DNA of 64,000 nt. It comes from a bacterium (GTDB taxonomy: Bacteria > Myxococcota_A > Polyangia > Nannocystales > Nannocystaceae). Position 1 is the first letter of the stretch. Every line of letters starts with the position of its first letter. The stretch covers positions 62,001 to 126,000 of the forward strand of contig JANSYI010000008.1 of NCBI GenBank assembly GCA_024742475.1. Reading direction: 5' to 3'. A model generated the notes under the pieces. The model worked only from the letters and a program-made list of their open reading frames with translations, did not search any database and was not told where the DNA came from. Shown here piece by piece: positions 43,211-55,143 of the stretch. The translations under genes and the position numbers were made by a program.

Positions 43211-43750
43211 ATGACCCATTTGCTCTCGCTCATCGCCATCGCAGCCCAGCTCGCCTCCACCACGCCCGAGGAGGAGACGACGTCGGGCATGCACCCTCCC
43301 GTCGCCATCGCGCACGGGTCCGCCGACGGGCAGCGCGTCGTCGAGGGTCTCGCGGGAGTGCTCGCGGATACGCTCAGCCCACTCGATCGGACGCGGCTGG
43401 GCCGCAAGGTGCTCTCCAAGTCGCGCGTCTCGATCGCCAAGGGCGACTTCGGCGACGGCGGGACCCGGATCGTCGCGGTCAACGTCAACCTCCGCATGAA
43501 GGATCCCGAGGCTACGCAGCAGTACATCTCCGGTATCTTCACCGTCGACGACTCGGGCGGCCTGGTCGCGGTCGTCGTATCCGGACGCATGCGCCCGGAG
43601 AGGTTCAGCGTCGAGAAGGTCGGCGACTACGACGGCGACGGGCGCGATGACCTCGTGTACGTCTCTGAGGACGCCGAGGGTGCATCGCGCCATCGGGTGA
43701 CGTGGGACGGCAGCGCACCCAAGACGACGACGCTGCAGGGCGCGAGCTAG
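43211..43750 (+). CDS. Secreted FG-GAP-like protein
   Basis: 179 aa from ATG 43211. Signal peptide (about 1-17), then an alpha/beta region and a C-terminal 'VGDYDGDGRDDLVYV' Ca2+-loop repeat typical of FG-GAP/VCBS propeller proteins, here as a single copy. It has no Cys. It lies 66 bp after the membrane protein and 45 bp before the GH19-like gene on the same strand, possibly in one transcript. Role unknown. Confidence 0.6.
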   Translation: MTHLLSLIAIAAQLASTTPEEETTSGMHPPVAIAHGSADGQRVVEGLAGVLADTLSPLDRTRLGRKVLSKSRVSIAKGDFGDGGTRIVAVNVNLRMKDPEATQQYISGIFTVDDSGGLVAVVVSGRMRPERFSVEKVGDYDGDGRDDLVYVSEDAEGASRHRVTWDGSAPKTTTLQGAS

Positions 43751-43795
43751 CAGCCTGTCTAGCGTCACAACCTCCGGGCGCTGCATCCACCGGAC

Positions 43796-45412
43796 ATGCA
43801 GGCCCGACGCCTCCTCCAACGCACGGCCCTCACCGGCCTTCTCTCGGTCAGCGCTGCCATCGGTGTCTCCACGGAAGCCTCGGCGGCCGGTTTCGTGCAC
43901 CCAAAGATCGACAGCTCGGCCCAGTTTGCGCTGAGCTCTCTCGCATCCGACGGCCCCGACGGCGCTCGAGAGGCCGCGATGGTCCTCGGAGCCGTCGAGG
44001 CGGGCGCACTGGGCGGTGTGTATCTGGCCGACCAAGGCGTTCCGGCCCAGCGCGCTCGCCAACTCGGGACGAACTGGTGGTCCATTCACCCCTCGGGTGT
44101 CGACGGCGTCGTCCTGCCTGCGCCTGCGTCCGATCCCGGCGGTCGCCCGATCTTGGTGCTGCGCAAGAGCGTGGCGACCAAGCCCAACGCCCGAAAGCAG
44201 GCGTTGCGGGAGGCGTTTGGCACCTTCGCCATGATGCAGGCGCAGGCGATCAGCCCGTGCGGCGGCGGAGACACTGCGGTACCCACCGTCGCTGGACCCA
44301 CCCACTGCGTCACCTCGAGCGTCCCAGTTCCCTTCGTCCGGATGCCACGGGCAATCGAGCTCATCGTCGACCGGGCACACCCGTGGGGAACGGACTACGT
44401 CGGTCCCAAACCGGTGGGCAAGGAGCCGATCTGCGCGCGCTCATTTGCGAAGTACTCGGTGTGCAAGACACTCATCGGCAGTCCGAAGCCCCCGAAGGGC
44501 AACGAGATCTTCCCCCTTAGGCCGGCGAGCAGCTACGAGTCCGGGGGTGGGACGCCGGCAAAGCTGACCAAGCCATTGCTCTTCCACATCATGTCCCCGA
44601 CGTTCAACGGGACCGAAGAACAGCAACGCGAGAAGGCGCAGAACCTCGAGCGAGCGCTCCCTCAGCTGCGACGGACCTTCGATTTGTTCGGGCTCGACAC
44701 CGTCCGATCACAGGCGCACTTCCTCGCGCACTACGGGGGCGAGCTGGGCGGCAACCCTGGCAACCTCGGCATCGTCGAGACGTTCACCAGCCTGTCATGC
44801 CCCGAGCCGAACAAGAAGAAGTTCCTCGGGCGCGGGCCGCTGCAGGTCACGTGCAAGGTCGCCTATGTCATGGCGCTGGCCTATCTGGAGCTGCGTCACG
44901 ACCAGCTCGTCCTCGAGGAGGTCAACGCCGCGCTGGTGTCGAGCCCGACGTCGGTGTGGCGGGCGTTCGAGGACGCCGTATCGAACGTCGGCGTCAAGAG
45001 TCTCGCGAGTGCCCACCGAGCGATCAAGGCCGACCCGAACGCAGCGGGCCGCTTTTCGAACGGCTTCGTGCTCTCGGGTGCCTACTGGCATGCGTCGGGC
45101 TGCGGCAAGGACATGGTCGAGCTGGGCAAGGTCGCCGATGTGAAGACCGGCCACTTCATCGGATCCCAGCCGGGATCGAAATGCATCTCGGGCGGCGGAC
45201 AGAGCCACAGCGGGAACGACCGCGCCAAGTACAAGGCGTGCATCTACAACGTCGCGATGAAGAGCCTGAAGACGGGCAAGGCGGAGCAACACGCGTGCAT
45301 GGCGAACGCGTCATCCTCGGCGTCAAAGCCCCGGCCCAAGACCCATCGCAAAGTCCGCCCCACGACAAAGCGCCGCCAGCAGCGACTGCGCATGCCCAAA
45401 CGAGGCGGCTAG
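43796..45412 (+). CDS. Secreted GH19-like (chitinase/lysozyme fold) protein
   Basis: 538 aa from ATG 43796. Sec signal peptide (about 1-30). The N-terminal half has no recognised domain. From about residue 285 a GH19-like domain is visible: 'AHFLAHYGGELGG' with Glu316 where GH19 enzymes have H-E-S-G-G, 'LGRGPLQVT' (345-352) for G-R-G-L-I-Q-L-T, and 'AYWHASGCG'. The C-terminus is Lys/Arg-rich and probably binds cell wall or DNA. GH19 enzymes cut chitin or peptidoglycan; with the second acid not identified, activity is uncertain. Likely a predation or wall enzyme. Confidence 0.7.
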   Translation: MQARRLLQRTALTGLLSVSAAIGVSTEASAAGFVHPKIDSSAQFALSSLASDGPDGAREAAMVLGAVEAGALGGVYLADQGVPAQRARQLGTNWWSIHPSGVDGVVLPAPASDPGGRPILVLRKSVATKPNARKQALREAFGTFAMMQAQAISPCGGGDTAVPTVAGPTHCVTSSVPVPFVRMPRAIELIVDRAHPWGTDYVGPKPVGKEPICARSFAKYSVCKTLIGSPKPPKGNEIFPLRPASSYESGGGTPAKLTKPLLFHIMSPTFNGTEEQQREKAQNLERALPQLRRTFDLFGLDTVRSQAHFLAHYGGELGGNPGNLGIVETFTSLSCPEPNKKKFLGRGPLQVTCKVAYVMALAYLELRHDQLVLEEVNAALVSSPTSVWRAFEDAVSNVGVKSLASAHRAIKADPNAAGRFSNGFVLSGAYWHASGCGKDMVELGKVADVKTGHFIGSQPGSKCISGGGQSHSGNDRAKYKACIYNVAMKSLKTGKAEQHACMANASSSASKPRPKTHRKVRPTTKRRQQRLRMPKRGG

Positions 45413-45427
45413 CGAAGGACTCTGCCC

Positions 45428-48442
<3,015 letters not shown>

Positions 48443-48486
48443 CGGCTCGAAGTCTACCGTCTCGAACGCCCGCAGCGGAGCGGCCT

Positions 48487-51432
48487 TCAGCCGGCCGACC
48501 CGCGCGCGATCGCGGTGATCTCGGCTTCGCAGTCAGTACACCACGCCCGAAGCTCCGAGGGCACCGCATCGCCCCACGCCACCAGGGACGCCGCCTCCTT
48601 CGCGCGAGCGCGATGCCCCGCTGCCGCCGCACTCTGAGCGACCAGCACGTAGGCAGCCTGCAGCTCCTCGGTCGGGCGCTCGGCGGCGAGCCGCTTGCTC
48701 AACGCGTCCTCGGCAAGAGCGAGCGCGTCGTTCGGGTCGCCTGCTCGCAGCGCCGCCTTCGCTTGAACCACGATCGCCTCGAGCGTCAGGGGGTGGGTCT
48801 CGCCCAGCGTATCCTCGCGAACACGCCGGATCTCGGCGACGTCCCGGCGCGCCGCGGCGAGGTCGCGAGCCGCGAGGATGTCGAGCTCGGTCAGCAACAA
48901 GCGGCTGGCAAGGGTCCGGGCGTGCGTCTCCCCGAACACCTTCGTCCGGATCTCCAGGGCCTCGGCCGCCGCCGCCCGGGCAGGTTCGCTCCGCCCCATC
49001 TCGACCTCCAGACGCGCGATGTTGGCGAGCGTGATCGACAGCTCGTAGTGCTCGCCCAGCGTCTTGCGCTGCAGCGCGGCGATCTCCCCGTACTGCGTGC
49101 GTGCGGACTCGAGGTTGCCGAGCTGATGGTCGAGCGATGCGAGGTTGCTACGGGCCGCCATCACGCGGCGGTGGTCTTCGGGAAAGCTCGAGGCCAGGCC
49201 CACCAACCCCTTTGCGGCCAAGTCGCGGGCCTTCTCGTACTCCCCGCTCGCCCGCGCGACGTTGGCCAGCGAGACCAGCGCGATGGCGTGATCGCTGTGC
49301 CCCGTCCCCAACGAGTTCGCGAAGATCTTCGCCGCGCGCGCGTAGTGGGCCTCGGCGGTTTCGAGCTCGCCACGCAGCAGCGCGACGCTGCCCGGCAAGA
49401 GCAGCGCCTGCCCCACCGTCGGGTGATCTGGGCCCAGCGTCTCCTCGAGGATCGCCAGCGACTCGTCGGCCAGCCGCGACGCGTCGTCGAACTGTTGTTT
49501 TCGGAAGAGAGCCTTCGCGGCGAGAATCGCCAGCTCCGCTCGCTCGAGGCGCGTGTCCTCCCCCAGCTCCGCCAGGACGCTTCGCGCACGCTCGACGCGT
49601 TCGATGCCCCGATCGAAATTGCCCTGGTCGAGTTCCAGCGCGGCGCGGGCCGATTCGAGCCGCGTCCGCAGGCGCGGCGGGTTGCCAGCCGAGGCCACCG
49701 CGATGGCCGCAGCGCGCGCGAGGATCGCGGCGGCGTCGAAGTCGGTCTTGCCGAGCGACGACTGCACCTCGACGAGCCCCACCGACGCTTCGGCGGCCGG
49801 CAGCACATCGCCGACCCCCGACGCGCGCGCGAGCACCCGCTCGAACGCCGCCACCGAGGCGTCCGCGTCCTCCGCTTCGAGCGCGGCCTCCCCTTGCAGC
49901 GACACGGCCTCGAGCCACGTCGAGCTGTCGTCGTCGAGCGTCGCGATGAAGGGCTCGAGGATCGAGAGGGCCATCTCGTACCGCCCGGCCGACAGCAGCG
50001 CGCGGGCTTCGTCGATCGCCCCGCGATCGGTCGATACGGCGTCTTCGCTGGCGACCCGCACCGCCGCCTCGGGCTCGGTGCAGTCGGCCAGCGGCGGCAG
50101 CATCGAGACCATCGAAATGGAATGCTCGACCACTCCGGCGTCGGCGTCCCGAAGCAGCTTCGAGACGGCCCCAAACTCCGCGAGGCGTCGGTCGAGGCAC
50201 GCCTGTATCACCTCGTCGTCTTCTCGGCAGGCGCGCTGCTGCAGACTCAGCCACTGATTCACGTAGCGAGAGGTGCGCCCCTCGACGGTCGACCAGGCGC
50301 GCTCGGCATACGGCATGTCGGACGCCGCGAATGCGCCGGCGGCCGCGGACCGTGCCTCGCGATCCCAGACCCCGGTGAACGCTTCGCCCCGCGCGGGGCA
50401 CGGATCGCTTTGCCCCACGACCGCCGCACCGACGCCGAGCAGCGCCACCCCCGCGCCGACCGTCAGGGGCACCCAGGTCCGCCGAGGAGGACGAGCCGCG
50501 TCGATCAGCGCGTTCATGGACGCAAAGCGTCGCTGTGGATCGACGTGAAGCCCTCGTTCGAGCGCCACGCGAACCCGGCGCGTCACCGACAAGCTCGCGG
50601 GCAACGCGACCGGCTCTGGCACGAAGTCCGGCTCCGTCGCGACCCGCTGGAGCGTCGTGTCATCGAACGGACGCTTCCCGGTCAACGCCTCGCACGCGGT
50701 CACGCACCAGGCGAACTGATCGGCGCGAGCATCGACCGCCTGACCACGGAGTTGCTCGGGAGCCATGTACGCTGGCGTGCCCGCCATCCGCGTCGTGTGC
50801 CGGCCCGCGGAGACCCGCAGCCACCGTCCTGAGGCCCCCGCGGTGAACGAGCGAGCCAAGCCGAAGTCGGTGACGGAGACCTGCCCCTGAGCCGAGACGA
50901 GGACGTTCTCCGGCTTGAAGTCTCGGTGCACGAGCCCGGCCGCGTGGGCTGCCGCGAGCCCGCGTCCCGCGTCGCGTAGCACCCGCAGGATCTCGGTGGT
51001 GCTTCGCTCCTCGGCTTCGAGCCACGAGCGCAGCGTGAAGCCTTCGACCAACGCCATCGCAATGAAGACCTCGCCGTCGACGGTGCCCGCCTCGTAGACA
51101 GTGAGCACGTTGGGATGCGAGAGCTTCGCCATCGCTCGGGCTTCGTCGACCAGGCGTGCCGCTCCGTCTGCGTCGGGCGAGGCGTCGGCGCGAACGACCT
51201 TGAGCGCCAGGCGACGATCGAGCTGTGGGTCGTACGCCTCGTAGACGATCCCCATGCCGCCTGCACCCAGCCGGTGCCGAACCTCGAAGCGACCCACGGT
51301 GGTCGGCGGGACCGCGCCGCCGAACACGCCGGCGAAGATCTTCGAGCGCGCGCGGCGGACCTCGACCTGATCGACCGCCAGCCGGACGTCTCGCATGCGC
51401 TCGAGCGGCTCTTCCCTCATCCCTTCCCCCAT
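48487..51432 (-). CDS. Ser/Thr protein kinase with TPR region (B), beside ECF sigma
   Basis: 981 aa from ATG 51432. Kinase domain about 46-310: 'RHRLGAGGMGIVYEAYD', Lys78, 'HRDFKPENVL' (169-178), 'DFG' (189-191), 'GTPAYMAPEQ'. A transmembrane segment near 320-340, then helical TPR-like repeats to the end ('TAEAHYARAAKIFANSLGTG', 'YEKARDLAAKGLVGLASSFP'). Only 14 bp (or about 41 if the sigma start is later) separate it from the ECF sigma gene on the other strand, so the two must share or overlap promoters. That pairing suggests that the kinase controls the sigma factor. Confidence 0.9.
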   Translation of the reverse strand: MGEGMREEPLERMRDVRLAVDQVEVRRARSKIFAGVFGGAVPPTTVGRFEVRHRLGAGGMGIVYEAYDPQLDRRLALKVVRADASPDADGAARLVDEARAMAKLSHPNVLTVYEAGTVDGEVFIAMALVEGFTLRSWLEAEERSTTEILRVLRDAGRGLAAAHAAGLVHRDFKPENVLVSAQGQVSVTDFGLARSFTAGASGRWLRVSAGRHTTRMAGTPAYMAPEQLRGQAVDARADQFAWCVTACEALTGKRPFDDTTLQRVATEPDFVPEPVALPASLSVTRRVRVALERGLHVDPQRRFASMNALIDAARPPRRTWVPLTVGAGVALLGVGAAVVGQSDPCPARGEAFTGVWDREARSAAAGAFAASDMPYAERAWSTVEGRTSRYVNQWLSLQQRACREDDEVIQACLDRRLAEFGAVSKLLRDADAGVVEHSISMVSMLPPLADCTEPEAAVRVASEDAVSTDRGAIDEARALLSAGRYEMALSILEPFIATLDDDSSTWLEAVSLQGEAALEAEDADASVAAFERVLARASGVGDVLPAAEASVGLVEVQSSLGKTDFDAAAILARAAAIAVASAGNPPRLRTRLESARAALELDQGNFDRGIERVERARSVLAELGEDTRLERAELAILAAKALFRKQQFDDASRLADESLAILEETLGPDHPTVGQALLLPGSVALLRGELETAEAHYARAAKIFANSLGTGHSDHAIALVSLANVARASGEYEKARDLAAKGLVGLASSFPEDHRRVMAARSNLASLDHQLGNLESARTQYGEIAALQRKTLGEHYELSITLANIARLEVEMGRSEPARAAAAEALEIRTKVFGETHARTLASRLLLTELDILAARDLAAARRDVAEIRRVREDTLGETHPLTLEAIVVQAKAALRAGDPNDALALAEDALSKRLAAERPTEELQAAYVLVAQSAAAAGHRARAKEAASLVAWGDAVPSELRAWCTDCEAEITAIARGSAG

Positions 51433-51446
51433 GGATCTGCTCTGGT

Positions 51447-52094
51447 ATGGTCCCGGCCTTGGCCTCCGACGACATGGAGCTGCTGCATCGCTGGCGCGAC
51501 GGTGACGAGACCGCGGGGCAGACGCTGTTCGAGCGACATTTCGACGCCGTCTACGGCTTCTTCTGCAACAAGGTCGGGCCCGAGGCGGTCGACGATCTGG
51601 TGCAGGAGACCTTCTTGGGCATCGTGCGCTCGCGCGACCGCTTTCGCGAAGAAGCCACGTTCCGCACGTACCTCTTCGCTATCGCGCACCGCCAGATGAT
51701 GAAATACCGCGAGCGTTGGTACAAGACTCGCGATCGCGGCGCCGACTTCGACCTCGAGCGGGTGCAGGCCCTCGACGGGTCGCCCTCTCAGCTGGTGATC
51801 GGCCACTCCGAGCAGGCACTGCTGGTGCGGGCGCTCCGACACATCCCCCTCGAGCTTCAGATCATCCTCGAGCTGTTCTACTGGCAAGACCTGCGCAGCC
51901 TCGACATCGCCGAGATCCTCGACATCCCGCACGGGACCGTACGCAGCCGGATCCGACGCGCTCGAGAGCAGCTCGCCGAGCGCATCGACCAGCTCGCCGA
52001 CGACCCGAAGCTGTGCGCATCGACCGTCGGCAACATCGAAGACTGGCTGCGCTCGCTGCAGGTCCGTGCAGCGGCGCAGGCTTCTCCTCCCTAG
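51447..52094 (+). CDS. ECF sigma-70 family factor
   Basis: 215 aa from ATG 51447; ATG 51474 is an alternative and may be closer to the family N-terminus. Region 2: 'VDDLVQETFLGIVRSRDRF' and 'TFRTYLFAIAHRQMMKY'. Region 4: 'LELFYWQDLRSLDIAEILD' and 'HGTVRSRIRRAREQLAERI'. No anti-sigma gene is adjacent; a Ser/Thr kinase-TPR gene is divergent. In other bacteria (for example the EcfP/PknT pair) a kinase phosphorylates such a sigma factor to activate it, and that is a reasonable model here. Its stop shares the CTAG palindrome with the convergent gene's stop. Confidence 0.9.
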   Translation: MVPALASDDMELLHRWRDGDETAGQTLFERHFDAVYGFFCNKVGPEAVDDLVQETFLGIVRSRDRFREEATFRTYLFAIAHRQMMKYRERWYKTRDRGADFDLERVQALDGSPSQLVIGHSEQALLVRALRHIPLELQIILELFYWQDLRSLDIAEILDIPHGTVRSRIRRAREQLAERIDQLADDPKLCASTVGNIEDWLRSLQVRAAAQASPP

Positions 52095-53893
52095 CAGCCT
52101 GACGCGGCCCCGTTCGGGCTCACGAACACGTCGGCCTTGGCGTTGTCGGTGAAGGTCACGCCGTCGCAGCCGAGCAGCGAACTGTCGGTCCACACCGAGA
52201 CGCCATAGCCGCCCGAGTCGGAGAGGGTGGAGTTGCGCAGCGTGACGCTGCCGTCCCCGCCGAACCCACCGATGAACAAGATGGCGTCCGAGTCTTCGGA
52301 TCCGTTGAAGCCGTCCGAACCTCCGTGTCGAAGCTCCACGTTGTCGAACACGTTCGACGCCGACACGCTGTGGATCTCGATCCCCATCCAATAGCCCTGC
52401 AGCGGCTCGACGCCGACGATGCGAATGGGCGCGTCGCTGGTCCCCACCGCGTTGACCGACCCAGTCGACTCCACGTTGATGTTGACGTCCTGCGCGACCT
52501 GGATCTCGACGCCGGGCTCGATGGTCCAGTCGCCGACCACGTACATGCGCTCCATGATGCGGTACGGGAGGCCAACCTCAGGCCACGCATCGTCATCGAG
52601 TTGGGCATCTTCGGACGAGCTGTCGTAGATCTCGATCACGTCGTCGCCGTTGTTCGAGAACGTGTTCGAGCCATCGAGATACGCCGGAAGGTTCGCCGAG
52701 AGCACGAGGCTCTCCTCGTTGTCGACGATGGTGTTGTTCGCGAAGCCGGTGAGGTCGGAGCCACTGAGCGCCATGACGGCCGCCCCGCCGCTCTCTGCGA
52801 TGGTGGTGCCGGAGATGACGACCTTGCTCTCCTCGGGCAGCCACACCGCCGCGTTCGTGATGTCGAAACCGTTCCACTGGCTCGAGCCCGCGTTCTCGAG
52901 CATGACGTGCACCAGCGCGTTGGCCGTCGCCTTGGAGTGGAACGCGATGCCCTTCCAGTAGCCCGGCTGCGCCTCCGCGCCACGAATGGTCACCGCCGCG
53001 TCCGCGCTGCCCATGGCGGCGAGCGATCCCGTGGTGGCCACGGAGATGGAGGCGTCGAGCGGCATCACGAGCGTCATCCCCTCGGCGAACACCAGGTCGC
53101 CATCGACCCCGAGGTTGCCCGTCATGGCCAGCGGCACGCCGACGTCGAGCCACGTCACGTCGTCCTCGACCGTGCCGGACCTCACCGTGACGACATCGTC
53201 GTCGTTGCCCGTGAAGTCGTTGTCGGTGTCCAGCCCCTCGACGTGTGCCACACCGACCTCGAGTGGGCCCGCGTTCTGCGTGAAGGTCGAGCCGCTGATG
53301 GTGATGGTGCTGCCGTCATCGACCTGCACGGCGAGGCCGGAGTTCTCGGCGATCGTCGAGCCCGTGATCGCCACGGTCGAGCTGCTCAGCGTCACCGCGT
53401 CTCCGTCGACCCCGAGGATCTCCACGCCCGTGAGCTGGTTGTCGGCCGACGCCGTGCCAAGGAACTCGAGGCCCAGCCAGTTGGTGCTCTCCGCGTCGAA
53501 CACGACCGGTTCTTCGGCCGTCCCCGCGGCCGTCAGGCTCCCGCCTCCCGAGACGAACATCCCGGCAACTGGGGCAAACCGGAGCTCCGCGCCCGCCTCG
53601 AGCGTGAGCGCCGCGTCGACGCTGAGGAACGTCTGCACGTCGTAGCACCCCGCAGGCAGCGTCGTCGGGCCGGCGATATCGGCCTGCGCGAGCGTCATGC
53701 ACTCGCCCATCTCTCCGGTCGACCCGTCGTCCGTGTCCTCGCCGCTCGGATCTCCGCTCGGGTCTCCGCTCGAGTCGTCGGTGTCGGACGCGCCGTCCGT
53801 GTCCTCACCAGCGTCGGGCTCGATGTCGCAGGCGGTGGCGAGGGCGGCAAGCAGGAGGGGCAGGGTCAGGCAAGTGGAGCTGATGCGGTTCAT
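52091..53893 (-). CDS. Lipoprotein with right-handed beta-helix
   Basis: 600 aa from ATG 53893. Lipobox 'LATAC', an acidic Asp/Gly/Ser/Thr linker (about 23-62), then about 530 residues of repeated short strands with Asn/Asp/Gly turns ('ADNQLTGVEILGVDGDAVTL', 'STVAITGSTIAENSGLAVQV', 'LRNSTLSDSGGYGVSVW'), the pattern of pectate-lyase-type beta-helices. No catalytic Asp/Arg cluster could be assigned. It probably sits on the cell surface and may bind polysaccharide. Confidence 0.85.
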   Translation of the reverse strand: MNRISSTCLTLPLLLAALATACDIEPDAGEDTDGASDTDDSSGDPSGDPSGEDTDDGSTGEMGECMTLAQADIAGPTTLPAGCYDVQTFLSVDAALTLEAGAELRFAPVAGMFVSGGGSLTAAGTAEEPVVFDAESTNWLGLEFLGTASADNQLTGVEILGVDGDAVTLSSSTVAITGSTIAENSGLAVQVDDGSTITISGSTFTQNAGPLEVGVAHVEGLDTDNDFTGNDDDVVTVRSGTVEDDVTWLDVGVPLAMTGNLGVDGDLVFAEGMTLVMPLDASISVATTGSLAAMGSADAAVTIRGAEAQPGYWKGIAFHSKATANALVHVMLENAGSSQWNGFDITNAAVWLPEESKVVISGTTIAESGGAAVMALSGSDLTGFANNTIVDNEESLVLSANLPAYLDGSNTFSNNGDDVIEIYDSSSEDAQLDDDAWPEVGLPYRIMERMYVVGDWTIEPGVEIQVAQDVNINVESTGSVNAVGTSDAPIRIVGVEPLQGYWMGIEIHSVSASNVFDNVELRHGGSDGFNGSEDSDAILFIGGFGGDGSVTLRNSTLSDSGGYGVSVWTDSSLLGCDGVTFTDNAKADVFVSPNGAASGC

Positions 53894-54035
53894 CGCCCCG
53901 GGTCGTTCGCGGACTCGCCGTCATGATCACGACGCCTGTGTTGGGGACCACACGTCGGCGCGACTGGTGAATACGGCGGACACGCGAACGTCTACAGCGG
54001 CTCGCCCAGGCGACCCCCGCTCGGCTCGAGCGCCA

Positions 54036-55094
54036 CTACCACTTCGCCTCGAGCACGCAGAAGCGCTCGTAGGCCTTCGATTGCACCTGCGCCCCGGCGC
54101 GCCGCAGCGCCGCCGCGACCATCTCGGGGCGGTTCACCACCGCGTAGGTCGTGCCGCCCTTGCGGTGCCAAGACGCCAGCGGCCCGAGTAGGCGGTCGAG
54201 CGCCTTCGCGTCGGCGTGTGTCGGCGGGTTGGTCAGCGTCACGTCGGTGGTGCCGACGAACGGCCGTACGGCAGCGACGGTGCTCGGCAGGCCGTCGTGC
54301 TCCATCGGAAAGACGCGTCCATGAAGGCCGGCACGTTTCACGTTCTCGCGCAGCATCGACGCGGACACCGAGTTGCTCTCGACGGCGACCACTTGCGCGC
54401 TCGGCCAGCGCCGGGCCGCCCAGATCGCCAGCGGGCCCACGCCTGCGCCAAGGTCGACGACCCGAGCCGGCGACAGGTCGAGCTGCGCGACGTGGTCGAT
54501 CAGACACCGAGTCCCGCTGTCGAGGCCCTTGCGGGAGAAGGCCCCCGGAGCCGACTGCAGCTCGACGTCTCCCAGGCGCTCGTCGCCGAACGAGTAGCGC
54601 CGAGCGAGCACCTCATGCTCGTCAATCGCGTCTTGCTTCTCGCTCATCAGCAGGCGGTAGCCCTTGGTCCGCTCGAGCACGCGAACGTTGCCCAGCACCT
54701 CCCCCATGAAGTCGGCGATCGAGTCGGCGCCCTTCTGCTTCTTGACGGCGCACAGCAAGCGGCCTCCAATGCCGAGCACCTGACTGGCGACGGCGATGCA
54801 CTGCTGGGTGAAGTCCTTGCCCAGGTGCGCGCGCGGCCACACGACCGCGACCTCGAAGCTCGCCGTCATCGTCGGCCAGCTCGCGTAGGGCTCGGCGCCG
54901 GCGTGCCGGGTCTCTCGCGCATCGAGCACGAGTCGTGGCCCATGCCGGTCCACACCCGGTAGGTCCCCCGAGCAGACCAGCAGGACCTTCGAGCGATCGG
55001 TGCCCTTGACGGCGTCCGCGAGGAGTAGAACCCCCGGATCGGCCTCGTTCAGGCCGTCCACCCCACCCGGCCGCGCGCGTCGCTGCTTCGCCAT
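54036..55094 (-). CDS. RsmC/RlmG-like rRNA methyltransferase
   Basis: 352 aa from ATG 55094. The C-terminal half is a Rossmann-like SAM methyltransferase: 'VDLGAGVGPLAIWAARR' (SAM loop), 'VVAVESNSVSASML' and 'VTLTNPPTHADAK', where the family has N-P-P-F-H. 'FSRKGLDSGTRCLIDHV' matches the RlmG/RsmC approach. The N-terminal half is an inactive-like duplicate as in E. coli RsmC. It should methylate a guanine N2 in rRNA (RlmG G1835 or RsmC G1207); which is not resolved. Thr in place of the aromatic after N-P-P is unusual. The frame upstream to 56036 is a shadow of the neighbour. Confidence 0.8.
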   Translation of the reverse strand: MAKQRRARPGGVDGLNEADPGVLLLADAVKGTDRSKVLLVCSGDLPGVDRHGPRLVLDARETRHAGAEPYASWPTMTASFEVAVVWPRAHLGKDFTQQCIAVASQVLGIGGRLLCAVKKQKGADSIADFMGEVLGNVRVLERTKGYRLLMSEKQDAIDEHEVLARRYSFGDERLGDVELQSAPGAFSRKGLDSGTRCLIDHVAQLDLSPARVVDLGAGVGPLAIWAARRWPSAQVVAVESNSVSASMLRENVKRAGLHGRVFPMEHDGLPSTVAAVRPFVGTTDVTLTNPPTHADAKALDRLLGPLASWHRKGGTTYAVVNRPEMVAAALRRAGAQVQSKAYERFCVLEAKW

Positions 55095-55143
55095 CGCGCG
55101 GGATGCTACTTCACGAGGCGCCCACGCGGTACGCTTGGGCGTG

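Noticed and set aside
48613..50832. 739-aa plus-strand ORF over the kinase-TPR gene (B)
   Set aside because: Same reason; the minus strand shows kinase motifs.
52325..53926. 533-aa plus-strand ORF over the beta-helix gene
   Set aside because: Arg/His-rich antisense translation; the opposite strand has a clear lipobox and repeats.
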